Assembly (NCBI RefSeq): GCF_030463535.1
Contig: NC_132900.1
Span: 30,559,721 to 30,623,720, forward strand
Direction: 5' to 3'
Origin: Salminus brasiliensis
Taxonomy: Eukaryota > Chordata > Actinopteri > Characiformes > Bryconidae
DNA length: 64,000 nucleotides
Part shown: in pieces, positions 35,733 through 46,599 of the stretch
Numbering within the stretch: position 1 is the first letter of the stretch
Layout of the letters: each line of letters opens with the position of its first letter
Notes under the pieces: generated by a model
Databases searched by the model: none
Told to the model about the DNA's origin: nothing
What the model saw: the letters and a program-made list of their open reading frames with translations, nothing else
Position numbers and translations under genes: made by a program

Positions 35733-36248
35733 TGGGGTTGCCACCCATCCTGTAAAATACAGAATCGCCCTTTATTTGGCACGTATCCCATATTGAACCA
35801 ATGTTGATCCATATTTCCATAAATGTCTAACACAGACATGAGTGGGAGAGGCACATCCTTGGCTGGACAGAGTCAGTGGAGATGATTACAAGGCAAATTG
35901 TAAAAAATAATTTTAAAAAATTAAAATTTATTTTGGTTTATTAAGCTTATTTTAGTAGACTGTTGTGGTTTGATTGATTGTTTAGGATGTTGAGTTTTTA
36001 AAGTTGAATGAATAATTAGTAGTATTAGACAATATAAATATGATATTTACATTTAAAGAACAAATCATACTAATGGAATAATAGTTCATAAATAAATAAA
36101 TACATTAGTTAAGAAAAATCATTTGTTCTTTAATATTTATACATTTCCTAGATTATAAATGTGTTTGTAGTGGGGTCTGTGGTGGTCATGGCCCAGAGGA
36201 GTGGCCAGGTGAGTGCCCCTTATTTTTTATTTCTAAATGTGGCAACCC
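35733..36248. mobile_element. 516-bp non-autonomous DNA transposon with 10-bp target duplication
   Basis: Ends TGGGGTTGCCAC and GTGGCAACCC are inverted repeats, and the element is flanked on both sides by TACTCTGTCC (35723-35732 and 36249-36258). The interior is AT-rich, non-coding, with subterminal similarity (CCTTTATTTGG / GCCCCTTATTTTTT). A 9-10 bp duplication points to a Mutator-like or similar superfamily rather than Tc1 (TA) or hAT (8 bp). Confidence 0.8.
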
Positions 36249-36419
36249 TACTCTGTCCATAATGCCAGAGTATTCAGCTCCAATCTCTAGAGGACCACAG
36301 ATTGGTCAAGCTAAATTCATCAAAATTAAATTCGTTATTAGTATTATTGTGCTGGATACGAGAAATCACCAAACGGTTCTGGACCCTGGTCATGCAGGCC
36401 AGTGTAGGCCATACTGCGG

Positions 36420-36720
36420 ACTTTTGGGGACTTTTATTTTGACAGCCTGCGCTGACTGCACGCCCAGGAAACCGAAGCACACAGAGAACCGCCGTGTTGA
36501 CGTTAATCAGCGGAGTTTGACATTCAGACGGGTTTCTGAAAGGGGTCAGTCTGGACAGGACGGACTAACAGTGCTCGCGGCGCTCTCTGTGGTAATTACG
36601 AGCTAAATGTTCATCGCGAGCTCGCTGGCTAACTGGCTAATGCTCGTTTCTTCCATCAGTCGCTGAAGGTGTGAGTGTGTCCGCGGCTCCAGAGGAGGCT
36701 GATTAAACCTGCTGCTTAGA
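36420..36720 (+). promoter_or_regulatory. rabgef1: Candidate rabgef1 promoter / non-coding first exon
   Basis: A locally GC- and CpG-richer, repeat-free block (GCTCGCGGCGCTCTCTGTG followed by GTAATT, a possible donor) about 2.7 kb before the first coding exon, which itself begins with an acceptor and 23 bp of 5' UTR. An upstream non-coding exon is therefore required; this block is the best candidate on composition only. Confidence 0.3.
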
Positions 36721-36733
36721 TAAATGTGGTCTT

Positions 36734-36815
36734 TTTCGGGTCCTCACACACACTCACACACACTCACACACACTCACACACTCACACACACTCACACACA
36801 CTCACACACACTCTT
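36734..36815. repeat. ACACACTC repeat
   Basis: About ten copies of CACACACT between the presumed promoter and the minisatellite. Confidence 0.9.
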
Positions 36816-36937
36816 ACACTGGATGACATTTGCCTCAAACTGCCCGTGTTACCCTTCGGTGTAGCGGACGCTGGCTAACGCTAGTGCTAGCTGTGTGTGT
36901 AGGCTGTGAGCAGCAGGCAGCGGGCTGGTGTGTCAGC

Positions 36938-38042
36938 AGGGTGATCAGACTGGGTGATAAGATCAGACTGGGTGATTAGACTGGGTGATCAGACTGGGTG
37001 ATAAGATCAGACTGGGTGATTAGACTGGGTGATCAGACTGGGTGATTAGACTGGGTGATAAGATCAGACTGGGTGATTAGACTGGGTGGTCAGACTGGGT
37101 GATTAGACTGGGTGGTAAGATCAGACTGGGTGATAAGATCAGACTGGGTGATAAGATCAGACTGGGTGATCAGACTGGGTGGTCAGACTGGGTGATTAGA
37201 CTGGGTGATAAGATCAGACTGGGTGATCAGACTGGGTGATTAGACTGGGTGATCAGACTGGGTGATTAGACTGGGTGATAAGATCAGACTGGGTGATCAG
37301 ACTGGGTGATTAGACTGGGTGGTCAGACTGGGTGATTAGACTGGGTGATAAGATCAGACTGGGTGATTAGACTGGGTGATAAGATCAGACTGGGTGATCA
37401 GACTGGGTGATTAGACTGGGTGATAAGATCAGACTGGGTGATAAGACTGGGTGATTAGACTGGGTGGTCAGACTGGGTGATAAGATCAGACTGGGTGATC
37501 AGACTGGGTGATTAGACTGGGTGATCAGACTGGGTGATAAGATCAGACTGGGTGGAAAGACTGGGTGATCAGACTGGGTGGTCAGACTGGGTGGTCAGAC
37601 TGGGTGATAAGATCAGACTGGGTGATCAGACTGGGTGATTAGACTGGGTGATAAGATCAGACTGGGTGATAAGACTGGGTGATTAGACTGGGTGATAAGA
37701 TCAGACTGGGTGGAAAGACTGGGTGATCGGACTGGGTGATCAGACTGGGTGATTAGACTGGGTGATAAGATCAGACTGGGTGATAAGACTGGGTGATTAG
37801 ACTGGGTGATAAGATCAGACTGGGTGGAAAGACTGGGTGATAAGACTGGGTGATCGGACTGGGTGATTAGACTGGGTGGTCAGACTGGGTGATAAGACTG
37901 GGTGATCGGACTGGGTGATCGGACTGGGTGATTAGACTGGGTGGTCAGACTGGGTGATAAGACTGGGTGGTCAGACTGGGTGATTAGACTGGGTGGTCAG
38001 ACTGGGTGATTAGACTGGGTGGTCAGACTGGGTGATTAGACT
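36938..38042. repeat. 1.1-kb minisatellite upstream of rabgef1 coding exons
   Basis: Core 13-bp unit AGACTGGGTGATC/T with variants (GATTAGACTGGGT, GGTCAGACTGGGT, GATAAGACTGGGT) and an 18-bp form (GATAAGATCAGACTGGGT). The variants recur in blocks of several units, so there is a higher-order pattern. About 80 units. Confidence 0.97.
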
Positions 38043-38095
38043 TCCTATTTATTAGGAATTATGTCAATTACAATAATAACAGAAGTAATAGTAAT

Positions 38096-38310
38096 AATAA
38101 TAATTCAGGTTCTTTGGGTTCTATTCTAATAAATGTTTTTTTAGGTATTTTATTATTAATAATAATAATTCAGGTTCTTTGGGTTCTATTCTAATAAATG
38201 TTTTTTTAGGTATTTTATTATTAATAATAATAATTCAGGTTCTTTGGGTTCTATTCTAATAAATGTTTTTTTAGGTATTTTATTATTAATAATAATAATT
38301 CAGGTTATAT
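38096..38310. repeat. Tandem repeat, unit about 65 bp, three and a part copies
   Basis: Near-identical units beginning TTCAGGTTCTTTGGGTTC at about 38103, 38169 and 38233, with a diverged fourth from about 38299; poor copies continue to 38490. Confidence 0.9.
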
Positions 38311-38499
38311 GCTAATACAGGATTTTGAGGTATTTTATTAATAACAACAACAATAATAATAGAAGTAATAATGATAAGAATTCAGGTTCTTCTTCAGGTT
38401 CTGTGCTAATACATGCTTTTAGGAATTTTATTAATAACAATAATAATACAAGTAATAATAATAATTAGGGTTCTTCAGGTTCTATGCTAACACATGCTG

Positions 38500-39300
38500 G
38501 GTCTTCTAAGATGTTCCCCTGCTTTTCAGTACCTGAGTAGTTTTTTGCTGCTCTTGTACTTCTGCTGTAGATTTTGGAAAGACGTGTTTTTCTTAGTCTA
38601 ACCCTTTAAAGCCCAGTAAGTAATAGTTTTTGAGGCATTAATTGCTATATTAATAATGCTGAATAATGTGTTAAAACATGTATATAAAAATAAATCAAAT
38701 AAATATAAAATATAAAAAATAATGCAGAATATAAGACATAAATGCAAATAGTGCTTTTTTCTTTTTTTCCAAGAATTGGACAGAATGTGAAATAAACAAT
38801 TTCCAGAATTATTCGATAGGCTTTTAAACGGTTCATTTGACTGATGCAGAAATTTTTGGTAACACTTCACTGAAGAGCAGCATTCGCAAAGTTACATGAC
38901 GTGAAAGGTTTTCTTCTGATGACCCCTCCATGATGGTCATATTAGTGCAGGAGTCGCTGCACAGTACACCAGGGGTCAAGCAGGGGTTCTGATTAACCTT
39001 CTAGCAATCCTACCAGCAGTTCTCCATCCAGAAAGTTCTCTTGATGTTCCAGACCTCAACTTGACCTCCACTGTTTCTGTAAACTGTCATTACCTGACAA
39101 CATTCTGTTATGCTAATGTTCAGAGTGCTCGGCAGCTGCTTCGAGGAGCTCTTGGCTGCTGATTGTTGTGAACAAGTCTTAGCCCTAACATGCTAATTAA
39201 GGTCTGAGACTTTATTTGTACCCTATTCACCTCTGCGGTCAGTTTCATTGACCAAACCTGTTACTGCCCGAACCTTACATACATTGCTTTTGCCCACTGC
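38500..39300. other. Presumed rabgef1 5' intron, unique part
   Basis: No repeat or exon recognised; AT-rich at 38620-38830, then mixed sequence up to the first coding exon. Confidence 0.4.
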
Positions 39301-39302
39301 AG

Positions 39303-42043
39303 GTGTGCCCGGCCAGCAGGTTAGAATGAGTTCCCGTTCCGATCACAGAGGCATCCATGTGGATCAGTCGGACCTGCAATGTAAGAAAGGCTGTGGGTAT
39401 TTTGGAAATCCAGCCTGGCAAGGCCTGTGTTCCAAGTGCTGGCGGGAAAGGACCCTTCATTCACGAGCCAGGCAGATTGAAGAGGACCGGGCGCTGGCAG
39501 AGAGGTGAGAGAGGCAGAGCGTTGCACGATACCTCATATTTACATTTATGGTATTTAGCTGATGTTCTTATCCAGAGCGGCTTGCAAGGTTACTCATAAC
39601 CGGACCTCCCGTTGTCTGGAGCATTACATGTGATATCTTTTTTATTATATTATTATTTATAATTTTTTTATTATATTATTATTTGTTTATTATTATTTTT
39701 ATTGATTCTTATTGTATATAAGAAGTAAAAGTGAATGAGGCAGTAGATTTTGTTTATCTAGCTTAGGGCTGAACCACCTATCAGCACCCAGCTAAAAGGC
39801 AGTTCAGATCCCTCAGGACTGTTTAGGCCTTCTCAGAATGCTTAATGGTTCCTAGGAATTAAAAAAAAAACATCTGTCGTTTTTTTTGTCCATTTTTATT
39901 AAAGAGAATAAAACATTAACTGCAGTATTAGATTTATTCCATTATTGGCAACAAAAGGGTTAAATGGTAAACAGAAAATTGACTGTATATTACAGCACAT
40001 AATGTTTTCTTGTTTGTTAACTAGGCTGCAGAAAGAGGAAGAAGCTGCCTATGCCAGTAGGCACCAGGGTCCACAATCAGAGACCACCACCTCCACCCAG
40101 TTTAGCAAAATCGAGAACAGGCCTGGTCAGAAATCGCGCACCGTTCCTACGGTGAAGAAATTTTTCACTTCATCCCCAAAGACTGGCCCGAGCAAAGGTA
40201 GGTGCACACTTCCCGTCGTGGTTAAAAGGTACAGTCAATAAGCTGTACAGTTAAAACCAGAAGATTTAACAGCTGGTTCATTAAGAAATGAGTAGATAAA
40301 ATATATAATATCTTCAATTAAAATAATAATAATAATTAAAGCAGCTTTGTTATTGTTAAGCCAGATTTGTACTTTCTTTTTCGGTTCTGTGAAAGTGATA
40401 AGGGAAGCTCTGGGTACACACAAGTTCAAGCCCCTGCACTGTCAGCACTCTGTAACCCTTTGTGAACACATGCTTTAATTTCCTGACAAATATCTAAACA
40501 TAGCCATGTTTTCTTTTAAAAAATAGGCTTTTATGGGAAATGCAAATTTCAGAGAAAAGGGAACTTTTTAAAAGTTGTTGGTCATGCTGGGGTCATTGCT
40601 CATGCATTCTGCTGACAGTACAAGGCAGTCAGTTTCAGGCTGTGCTGGGCACCACATGGTCTTAGAACAGTGTGAAAGCTTTAGAATACAGTTAATTACT
40701 TATAGGGCAGTAAGGACTCCTCCACGTCTCCTCCGATACATGCAAAGTCAGTCACAGCATTGCCGGTCAGCTGACATGCCCTGAGGAAAGCGTCGGGTCA
40801 CCAGCTCCACTGCACCACCTCATATATGCCTGTGCTGGCCAACATCACCTAAGAGTGATTTGAGGAGAGCACGGCCAATTGTGCTCTCTCCGACTCCGGC
40901 TGCTGATGCACCATGGCTCTGTATTCAAACTCGCGACCCCCTCAGCCATAGTGGTAGCACGTTAGACCAGACCGTCTCGCGGCATGCCGGCCTGGGTTCG
41001 ATTCCCAGGTGACTTTATGATGGGGCCCTTGAGCAAGATCCTTCACCCTCTCTGCTCCCCGGTCGCTGAATTTGGCTGCCCATCGCTCTGGGTGTGTGTG
41101 TGTGTGTGTGTGTGAGATGCATCATGGTACATATCTGATAGGAGCTCTGATAGAAAGATCTCTGGCTTAGCATCACTACAGTACAGGATGAACGGGATCT
41201 GTCTCATTCCCTAGATTCCACAGTTCCAGAGACACAGTCAACCCCCACCACCTCCATCAGCCAGCAGCCTGCAGCCGAGTCGGACCAAGCCACAAGACAG
41301 TTCATCGACTTCCTGAAGACCCTGCAGAAGCCCGGCCGAGAGATCTTTAAGCAATGCCATGGCTACTGTCAGCATGTGGCCTACAAGAAGGTACCTATAG
41401 TCATACACTAAGACACCCCTTCTAATGAATGAATGCACTCAGATACTTCAAAGTGCTGACACAGATGTGCAAATGCACACACAGTTTGTCCAGTCCCTGT
41501 ATAGAAGTATTGCCAATAGTTTAGGTCTCTCTGGAGCAGCTAAATAAACATGAGCCTATTGGCTCCATGCTGCCTAATAATGGCAGGCGTGGGCTAGTAG
41601 AGGGGTATAAAGCCCCCCAGCATTGAGCTGTGGAGCAGTGGAAGAACTGTGTTCTCTGGAATGATGGATGGTGGAGCTCCATCCAGTACTTTTGATGAGC
41701 TGGAGTGGTGATCATCCAACATCTGGACCACACAAACTCTAGCTCTTGTTGTCCTCAGAAACATTAAGTCAAGTCAAGTGGGTTTTATGGTCATTTCAAC
41801 TACATACAGAGTACACAGTGAAACCAAACAACGTTCCTCCAGGACCATGGTGCAACATAGACAGTGCATACAGAACACAAGTGCAACACAATACAAGTGC
41901 GGACAGACAACACAACACAGTACAGACAGAGAACAATACATAATTGGGGGTAGTTATGCAGTGTGTAGTAAATATTGAGTCCAGTGAGGTAGTAAGGTTA
42001 TTAGTGCAAATGCTTTGTGCCAAAAATGCTTCCCATTTTATCT

Positions 42044-42076
<33 letters not shown>

Positions 42077-44975
42077 TGTAAAAGAAAAGCAAGATGAGCA
42101 AGTGTCCCAAAACTTTTGTTTATATTGTGTATATTTTATATCTGACAGTCTTATTAGGAGCCAGTTCATTGGATAGCTCTGTTAGCTCTTTGATACTTTG
42201 ACGTGCAGGTCAGACAGATTCCTGGAGGACAGCAGAACTACATAAGGGGCAGTGGTGGCTCAGTGGTTAGAGCGCCGGGTTATCGATTAGGTTCGATTCC
42301 CGGGCTTGGTAAGTTGCCACTGTCGGGCCTTGAGCCCTTTACCCTTTACCCTCTCTGCTCCCCCGGGCGCTGGAGTTGGCTGCTCCACCAGCACACCCGC
42401 TCTTCACTCTTCACCCTAGTTCACTAGCATGTGTGTGTGTGTGTGTGTGTGTGTGTTCACTACCACAGATGGGTTTAATGCAGAGAACACATTTCGCTGC
42501 ACAGTGCACCTTTACCTTTACATAAGTCAGCATTGTACATTCCAAATTTACCATTTATCCAAATGCCACGTACAAATGGCTTTATGGGTTGAATTCAGAG
42601 AATCAGAACAGGGAAAACCCCTAATCATTATTTTATAAGGCTGACTAATAACTGCTGACATGGCTTTCTCCGGCTTCTCCTTCAGGATCTTGGGGCGGAG
42701 GAGCTCTCAGAATCTGTGCAGGACTTCTACCAGAACCTGTCGGACCGATTAAACTCCCTCTACAAATGTATGTTACAGTCAGACACCAGCAAAATGACAC
42801 TGCTTGTTAGGCTATTATAGATCATTTGCATGGTGCTATACCATAAAATGAGACTTTCTGCATATATCAGCTCCAGTGTTTTACAAATCCAAGTGGTTCT
42901 TAATGGCGCTTTCATTGTGTTTGTCCGTAAACGCTGACCAGGGACCCCAGAGCGAGTAGAGGCTGTAATGGATGAAGTGGAGAAGTACATGATGCTACAT
43001 TTGTATGGGCAGGCCTTCTGCCCTGAGTCTGCAGATGATGAGGTCAAAGACCTGGCTATTAAGAAGAGAATCAGGTAGGTCACCACTGGCCAGCAGTCTT
43101 TATTAGCAGTGTGAGTAGAGGCTAATGAAAAGGGCTTATCTCGATGAGGCAGAGGAATAATAAATGGGCTTACCATTCACTCTTGTTATCTAAGGTGAGA
43201 GTAGGACATAATTGCATTAATGAGGTTTGCAAATTACTATGTGTGTGTTCAGGGCTTTACACTGGGTCACCGTTCAGATGCTGGGTGCCCCACTGAATGA
43301 AGAGATCCCTGCAGTGTCTGACAATGTAGTGAAGGCCATTACTGGTAAGGCAGTTGTGTACTCTAATTATGATCTGCTGCTGCTGTTTTGAAGGTGGGGG
43401 CAGCTCCGTTGCAATCGGGGAAAAAAACACATACAGTATATACACTGATTTGCCACTTCATTAAAACCACCTCCTCATTAGAGAAAGCTAATACTTTTAC
43501 TTTGGTCTTCAGATATGTCATTACATTTTTTGACGTATTGGTGGCTTTAATGACGCATTCAAATGTTTCTTCTCACAGACATCATTGAGATGGATTCCAA
43601 GCATGTTCCTAAGGCCAAGCTTGGCTACGTCACCAAGTGCAGCAAGCACATCTTCAGTGCTATCAAGCTAAGCAAGCGTGAGGCTGCCTCCGCCGACGAC
43701 TTCCTGCCAACGCTCATCTATGTGGTGCTGAAGGCCAACCCGCCCCGCCTACAGTCCAACATACAGTACATCACACGCTTCTGCAACCCCAGCCGTCTCA
43801 TGAGCGGCGAAGACGGATACTACTTCACCAACCTGGTGAGTAGGGTTGCAAAGGGGTGGAAAATTCCAGAGAAATGTCCAGTAAATTACAGGTAACTTTC
43901 CATGGGAGCTTTGGAAATGTGCAATATCCAAACGTGAGCTTTCAGTAGTGGTGAGTGTCCGGTTTCTAGAAATCATCTGGACATATGCTGTATATATATA
44001 TTTGATGGTGTGATGGAGGAAAGGGCAGTGAATGCAGGGTGTGTGGCCTCAATAGGCCTGCAGTGTGTAATGTGCCATGTGCCTGGGGTTGAGGAGCAGC
44101 TTTGCTATTCAAAGTTAATATGATTTTGGTATGATATGAATTATTTAATTTATTCCTGTTAATTCCCATAATTACCCAATAATAATTGGTCCCATGGCAA
44201 ATTTCCCAACTTTGAAATTTTGCTACTGGTGAGCCTGTGCTTTAGCTCTGCTGGAAACGAAACATGGGTGTTTTTTCTTTCCCGACTGCTTATACACTAT
44301 ATGGACAAAAGTATTGAGACACCTGCTTATTTATTGTTTCTTTTGAAATAAATGGTATTAAAAAGAGGCTTTCAACTAGTTTGGATGGAGCACCTTTCAT
44401 CATTCCAGAGAACACATGTAGTTTTACTGCTCCACAGCTCATTTTTGGAGGGCTTTATACCCCTCTGCTAGCCCACCCCTCCTTTAATGCTCCAGGAGGA
44501 CCACTGCATTTCTGCACACCTTCCTCTGATTCTCATTCTTTTGTCTCTTTCCCAGTGCTGTGCTGTAGCTTTCATCGAGAAGCTGGACGCCCAGTCTCTG
44601 AACCTGAGTCCCGAGGAATTTGAGCTCTACATGTCCGGCCAGGCATCTCCTAACAGGCTGCAGGACCCTTCTTCTTCGCGGAGCGGCCACAGAGCAGGGC
44701 CGGCCAGCGGAGGCAGCGCTGCTGTGGCAAAGACGTACCAACAGCTGGACCTGCTGACCGAACTGGAGACGCGGCAGGAGCGAGTAATAGAGGGAGCACA
44801 CAGGCTGGAGAATGACCTCATCGAGTGGAAGGACGGCGTGGAGCACTCCGTGCAGGACGTCCTGGAAGGCCTCCAGCTGGAGACGCGGCCCACGGCGGCA
44901 TCCGCCATTGACTCAGACAATGTGGAAAGCGAGGGGCTGCCCCCTCCTCTACAGCCTCAGGTGTTTGCTGGGTAG
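39303..44975 (+). CDS. rabgef1: Rab5 GDP/GTP exchange factor, Rabex-5
   Basis: Activates Rab5 on early endosomes and, through its zinc finger, binds ubiquitin and acts as a ubiquitin ligase. Start ATG at 39326. Exons: 39303-39504, 40025-40197, 41224-41390, 42686-42767, 42942-43074, 43253-43344, 43579-43835, 44556-44975; all phases join and the sum is 1,503 bp, 500 aa (human 491). A20-type zinc finger at residues 19-38 (C19, C23, C35, C38; [15 protein letters not shown]) is followed by the MIU helix ([19 protein letters not shown]). The helical bundle runs from about residue 135, and the VPS9 domain shows [12 protein letters not shown] with catalytic Asp and Pro and [10 protein letters not shown] with the Tyr/Thr pair. 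A coiled coil ([18 protein letters not shown]) for Rabaptin-5 binding and the conserved tail [12 protein letters not shown] close the protein. Complete and apparently functional. Confidence 0.96.
40700..40975 (-). mobile_element. tRNA-derived SINE (family A)
   Basis: Reversed copy with GAGAGCACGGCCAATTGTGC, CCGGCTGCTGATG and a box B complement (TTCAAACTCGCGACC); in rabgef1 intron 2, 250 bp before exon 3. Confidence 0.7.
40978..41120 (+). mobile_element. tRNA-derived SINE (family B), fragment
   Basis: Box B GGTTCGATTCCC followed by CCCTTGAGCAAGATCCTT, CACCCTCTCTGCTCCCC and a (GT)n end. Abuts the family A copy head to head. Confidence 0.65.
41408..41765 (+). mobile_element. Tc1-like non-autonomous element
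   Basis: Left end damaged (ATACACTAAGACACCCC), interior complete to CTCTTGTTGTCCTCAG, right end lost; in rabgef1 intron 3, only 18 bp after exon 3. Confidence 0.75.
42240..42515 (+). mobile_element. tRNA-derived SINE (family B), near full length
   Basis: Head GGGGCAGTGGTGGCTCAGTG, GTTAGAGCGCCGGGTTATCG, box B GGTTCGATTCCCG, then CCACTGTCGGGCCTTGAG and CTCTCTGCTCCCCCGGGCGC, (GT)n and a tail CATTTCGCTGCACAGTGCAC. In rabgef1 intron 3. Confidence 0.75.
44295..44480 (-). mobile_element. Tc1-like non-autonomous element, fragment
   Basis: Intact reversed right end CACTATATGGACAAAAGT and an interior shortened to CCCCTCTGCTAGCCCACC; 75 bp before the last rabgef1 exon. Confidence 0.75.
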
Positions 44976-45226
44976 CTCCCCATTCACCCATTCGCCGACC
45001 CATTCAGTGAACCAACCACAGCAAATGGCAACTTGACTGTTAATATGTAGGCTACCCTTTCAGTCCCTCAGCTTGGGCCCTGCTGAATGCAGGCTTATTT
45101 GGAACGGGTGGTGGTTTCTTCTCTGAATCTGCAAGCTACCTTTTTTCTTTTTCGTATTTCCTGCCCTGGGGAACGGATTTGCACATATTTCTGTTATAGC
45201 TGAGCTTCTCTCCACAGTTTTATTTA

Positions 45227-45232
45227 AATAAA
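45227..45232 (+). promoter_or_regulatory. rabgef1: rabgef1 poly(A) signal
   Basis: AATAAA about 250 bp after the stop, followed by T-rich sequence. It gives a short 3' UTR and is the first canonical signal downstream. Confidence 0.65.
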
Positions 45233-45504
45233 GTTTTATTTATTGCGACAGAGCTGGCCAACAGCATCCAGAATCCAGGCTGGGATTCCTAAAACCATCT
45301 CTGCACAAAGATGATTAAATAGTCGAGTGGGGCTAGGGCTACGTATTGGCAAGAACCTGGGGATACATAGGGGATATGATTCGGTACATTGTGATATTCC
45401 AATACTGATTATTTTGGATCAAATTTTAGATCAACTGTAGTAAAAAATCTGAAATTAAAAATATGAGTTTTCAGCCAATCAGAACAGTATGCCACTATGA
45501 ATGT

Positions 45505-45820
45505 TGCTTCCAATCCTGCATCATGTCGTGCTGCCTGCCATCAGCAGCCAGAGTCAGAGGGGGCACAACTGGCTTCGCTTTCTCAGGGGTGGGTTGATGG
45601 CACTTCCTCCCTACATCACTCTCAGTGTGATGCTGGTTAGCACAGGAGTCTGTTAGCTGTCGTATCAGAGCATTTCTACCTAGCGATGCTGCATCAGCGG
45701 CAGCTGGAAAAGAGGCGGAGGCTGGCTTCACAGGCCTTTGGAAGAGACGTGTGCTGGTCTTCACCCTAGTAGTGTTTGGGGCATTGCTAGTAATAGGGGA
45801 TTGAGTAATTGGCCCAATTG
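45505..45820 (+). mobile_element. tRNA-derived SINE (family A), diverged
   Basis: GCCATCAGCAGCCAGAGTC, GGGGCACAACTGGCTTCGC, TTGATGGCACTTCCTCCC and the CACCCTAGTAGTGTTTGGG tail; just downstream of rabgef1. Confidence 0.65.
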
Positions 45821-46556
45821 GGTAGAAAGTATCAATATCAATAAATCAATATTAGGTTTTTGAGAATCCAGGCAGTATTGCGATACATAATATTGCGATA
45901 CTTTGATGTACCAATATTTCCTTTACACCCGTTCCACACACTGAACATTCTCTTTACCAGTCAAAGAGGTGCTTTTGGGAAACTAGGCCCAGATTGAACG
46001 TTCCTGCCTAAGTGGGTACTCTGAAGTTTCCGACTTTCCAGTTTCCAGTTTTTCATCAGTCCATTTGGGAAGTAGGAAGCTTCAGACTGGAAAACATGAC
46101 ATGAAAAGCTTTGGGCTGGTCAGAAGATAAGTAGTTAAAGGGATTTCCACTGACATGAAAGTTCTCCATTAGGCAGACCAGACGATATTCATAACCGCTG
46201 AGGAAGAAGCAATAAGCTAAATATTCTGTAAAAACTTGAACTACAATGAAAAGAGTATGAAATTAGTCGCGGGACGATGAGCAGGACGCTTCATGGTAGC
46301 GTGCATGTCCAGTGGGATGTGTCCACCTGTGTCCACCTCCTTCTCGTTCATGCTGACATGTATACCGTGGGATCTGCTAGTATTTTTTTGCAGCATTGTC
46401 CATGTCGGCAGGCTCGTTTATCCGTTAGCACGATCAGTCCCCTGATCGAATGATGGAGAAGGGTTAAAAGCTGCTGCATCATGTTGTAATGTTGTGATCT
46501 GAGCCCCTCACCAGCCTTCAGTTCAGTCTTTTAACATCTTACAGTAACTCTTGGCC

Positions 46557-46599
<43 letters not shown>

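Noticed and set aside
36938-38042. Possible CRISPR-like array
   Set aside because: No unique spacers; units are contiguous 13- and 18-bp minisatellite repeats in a vertebrate genome.
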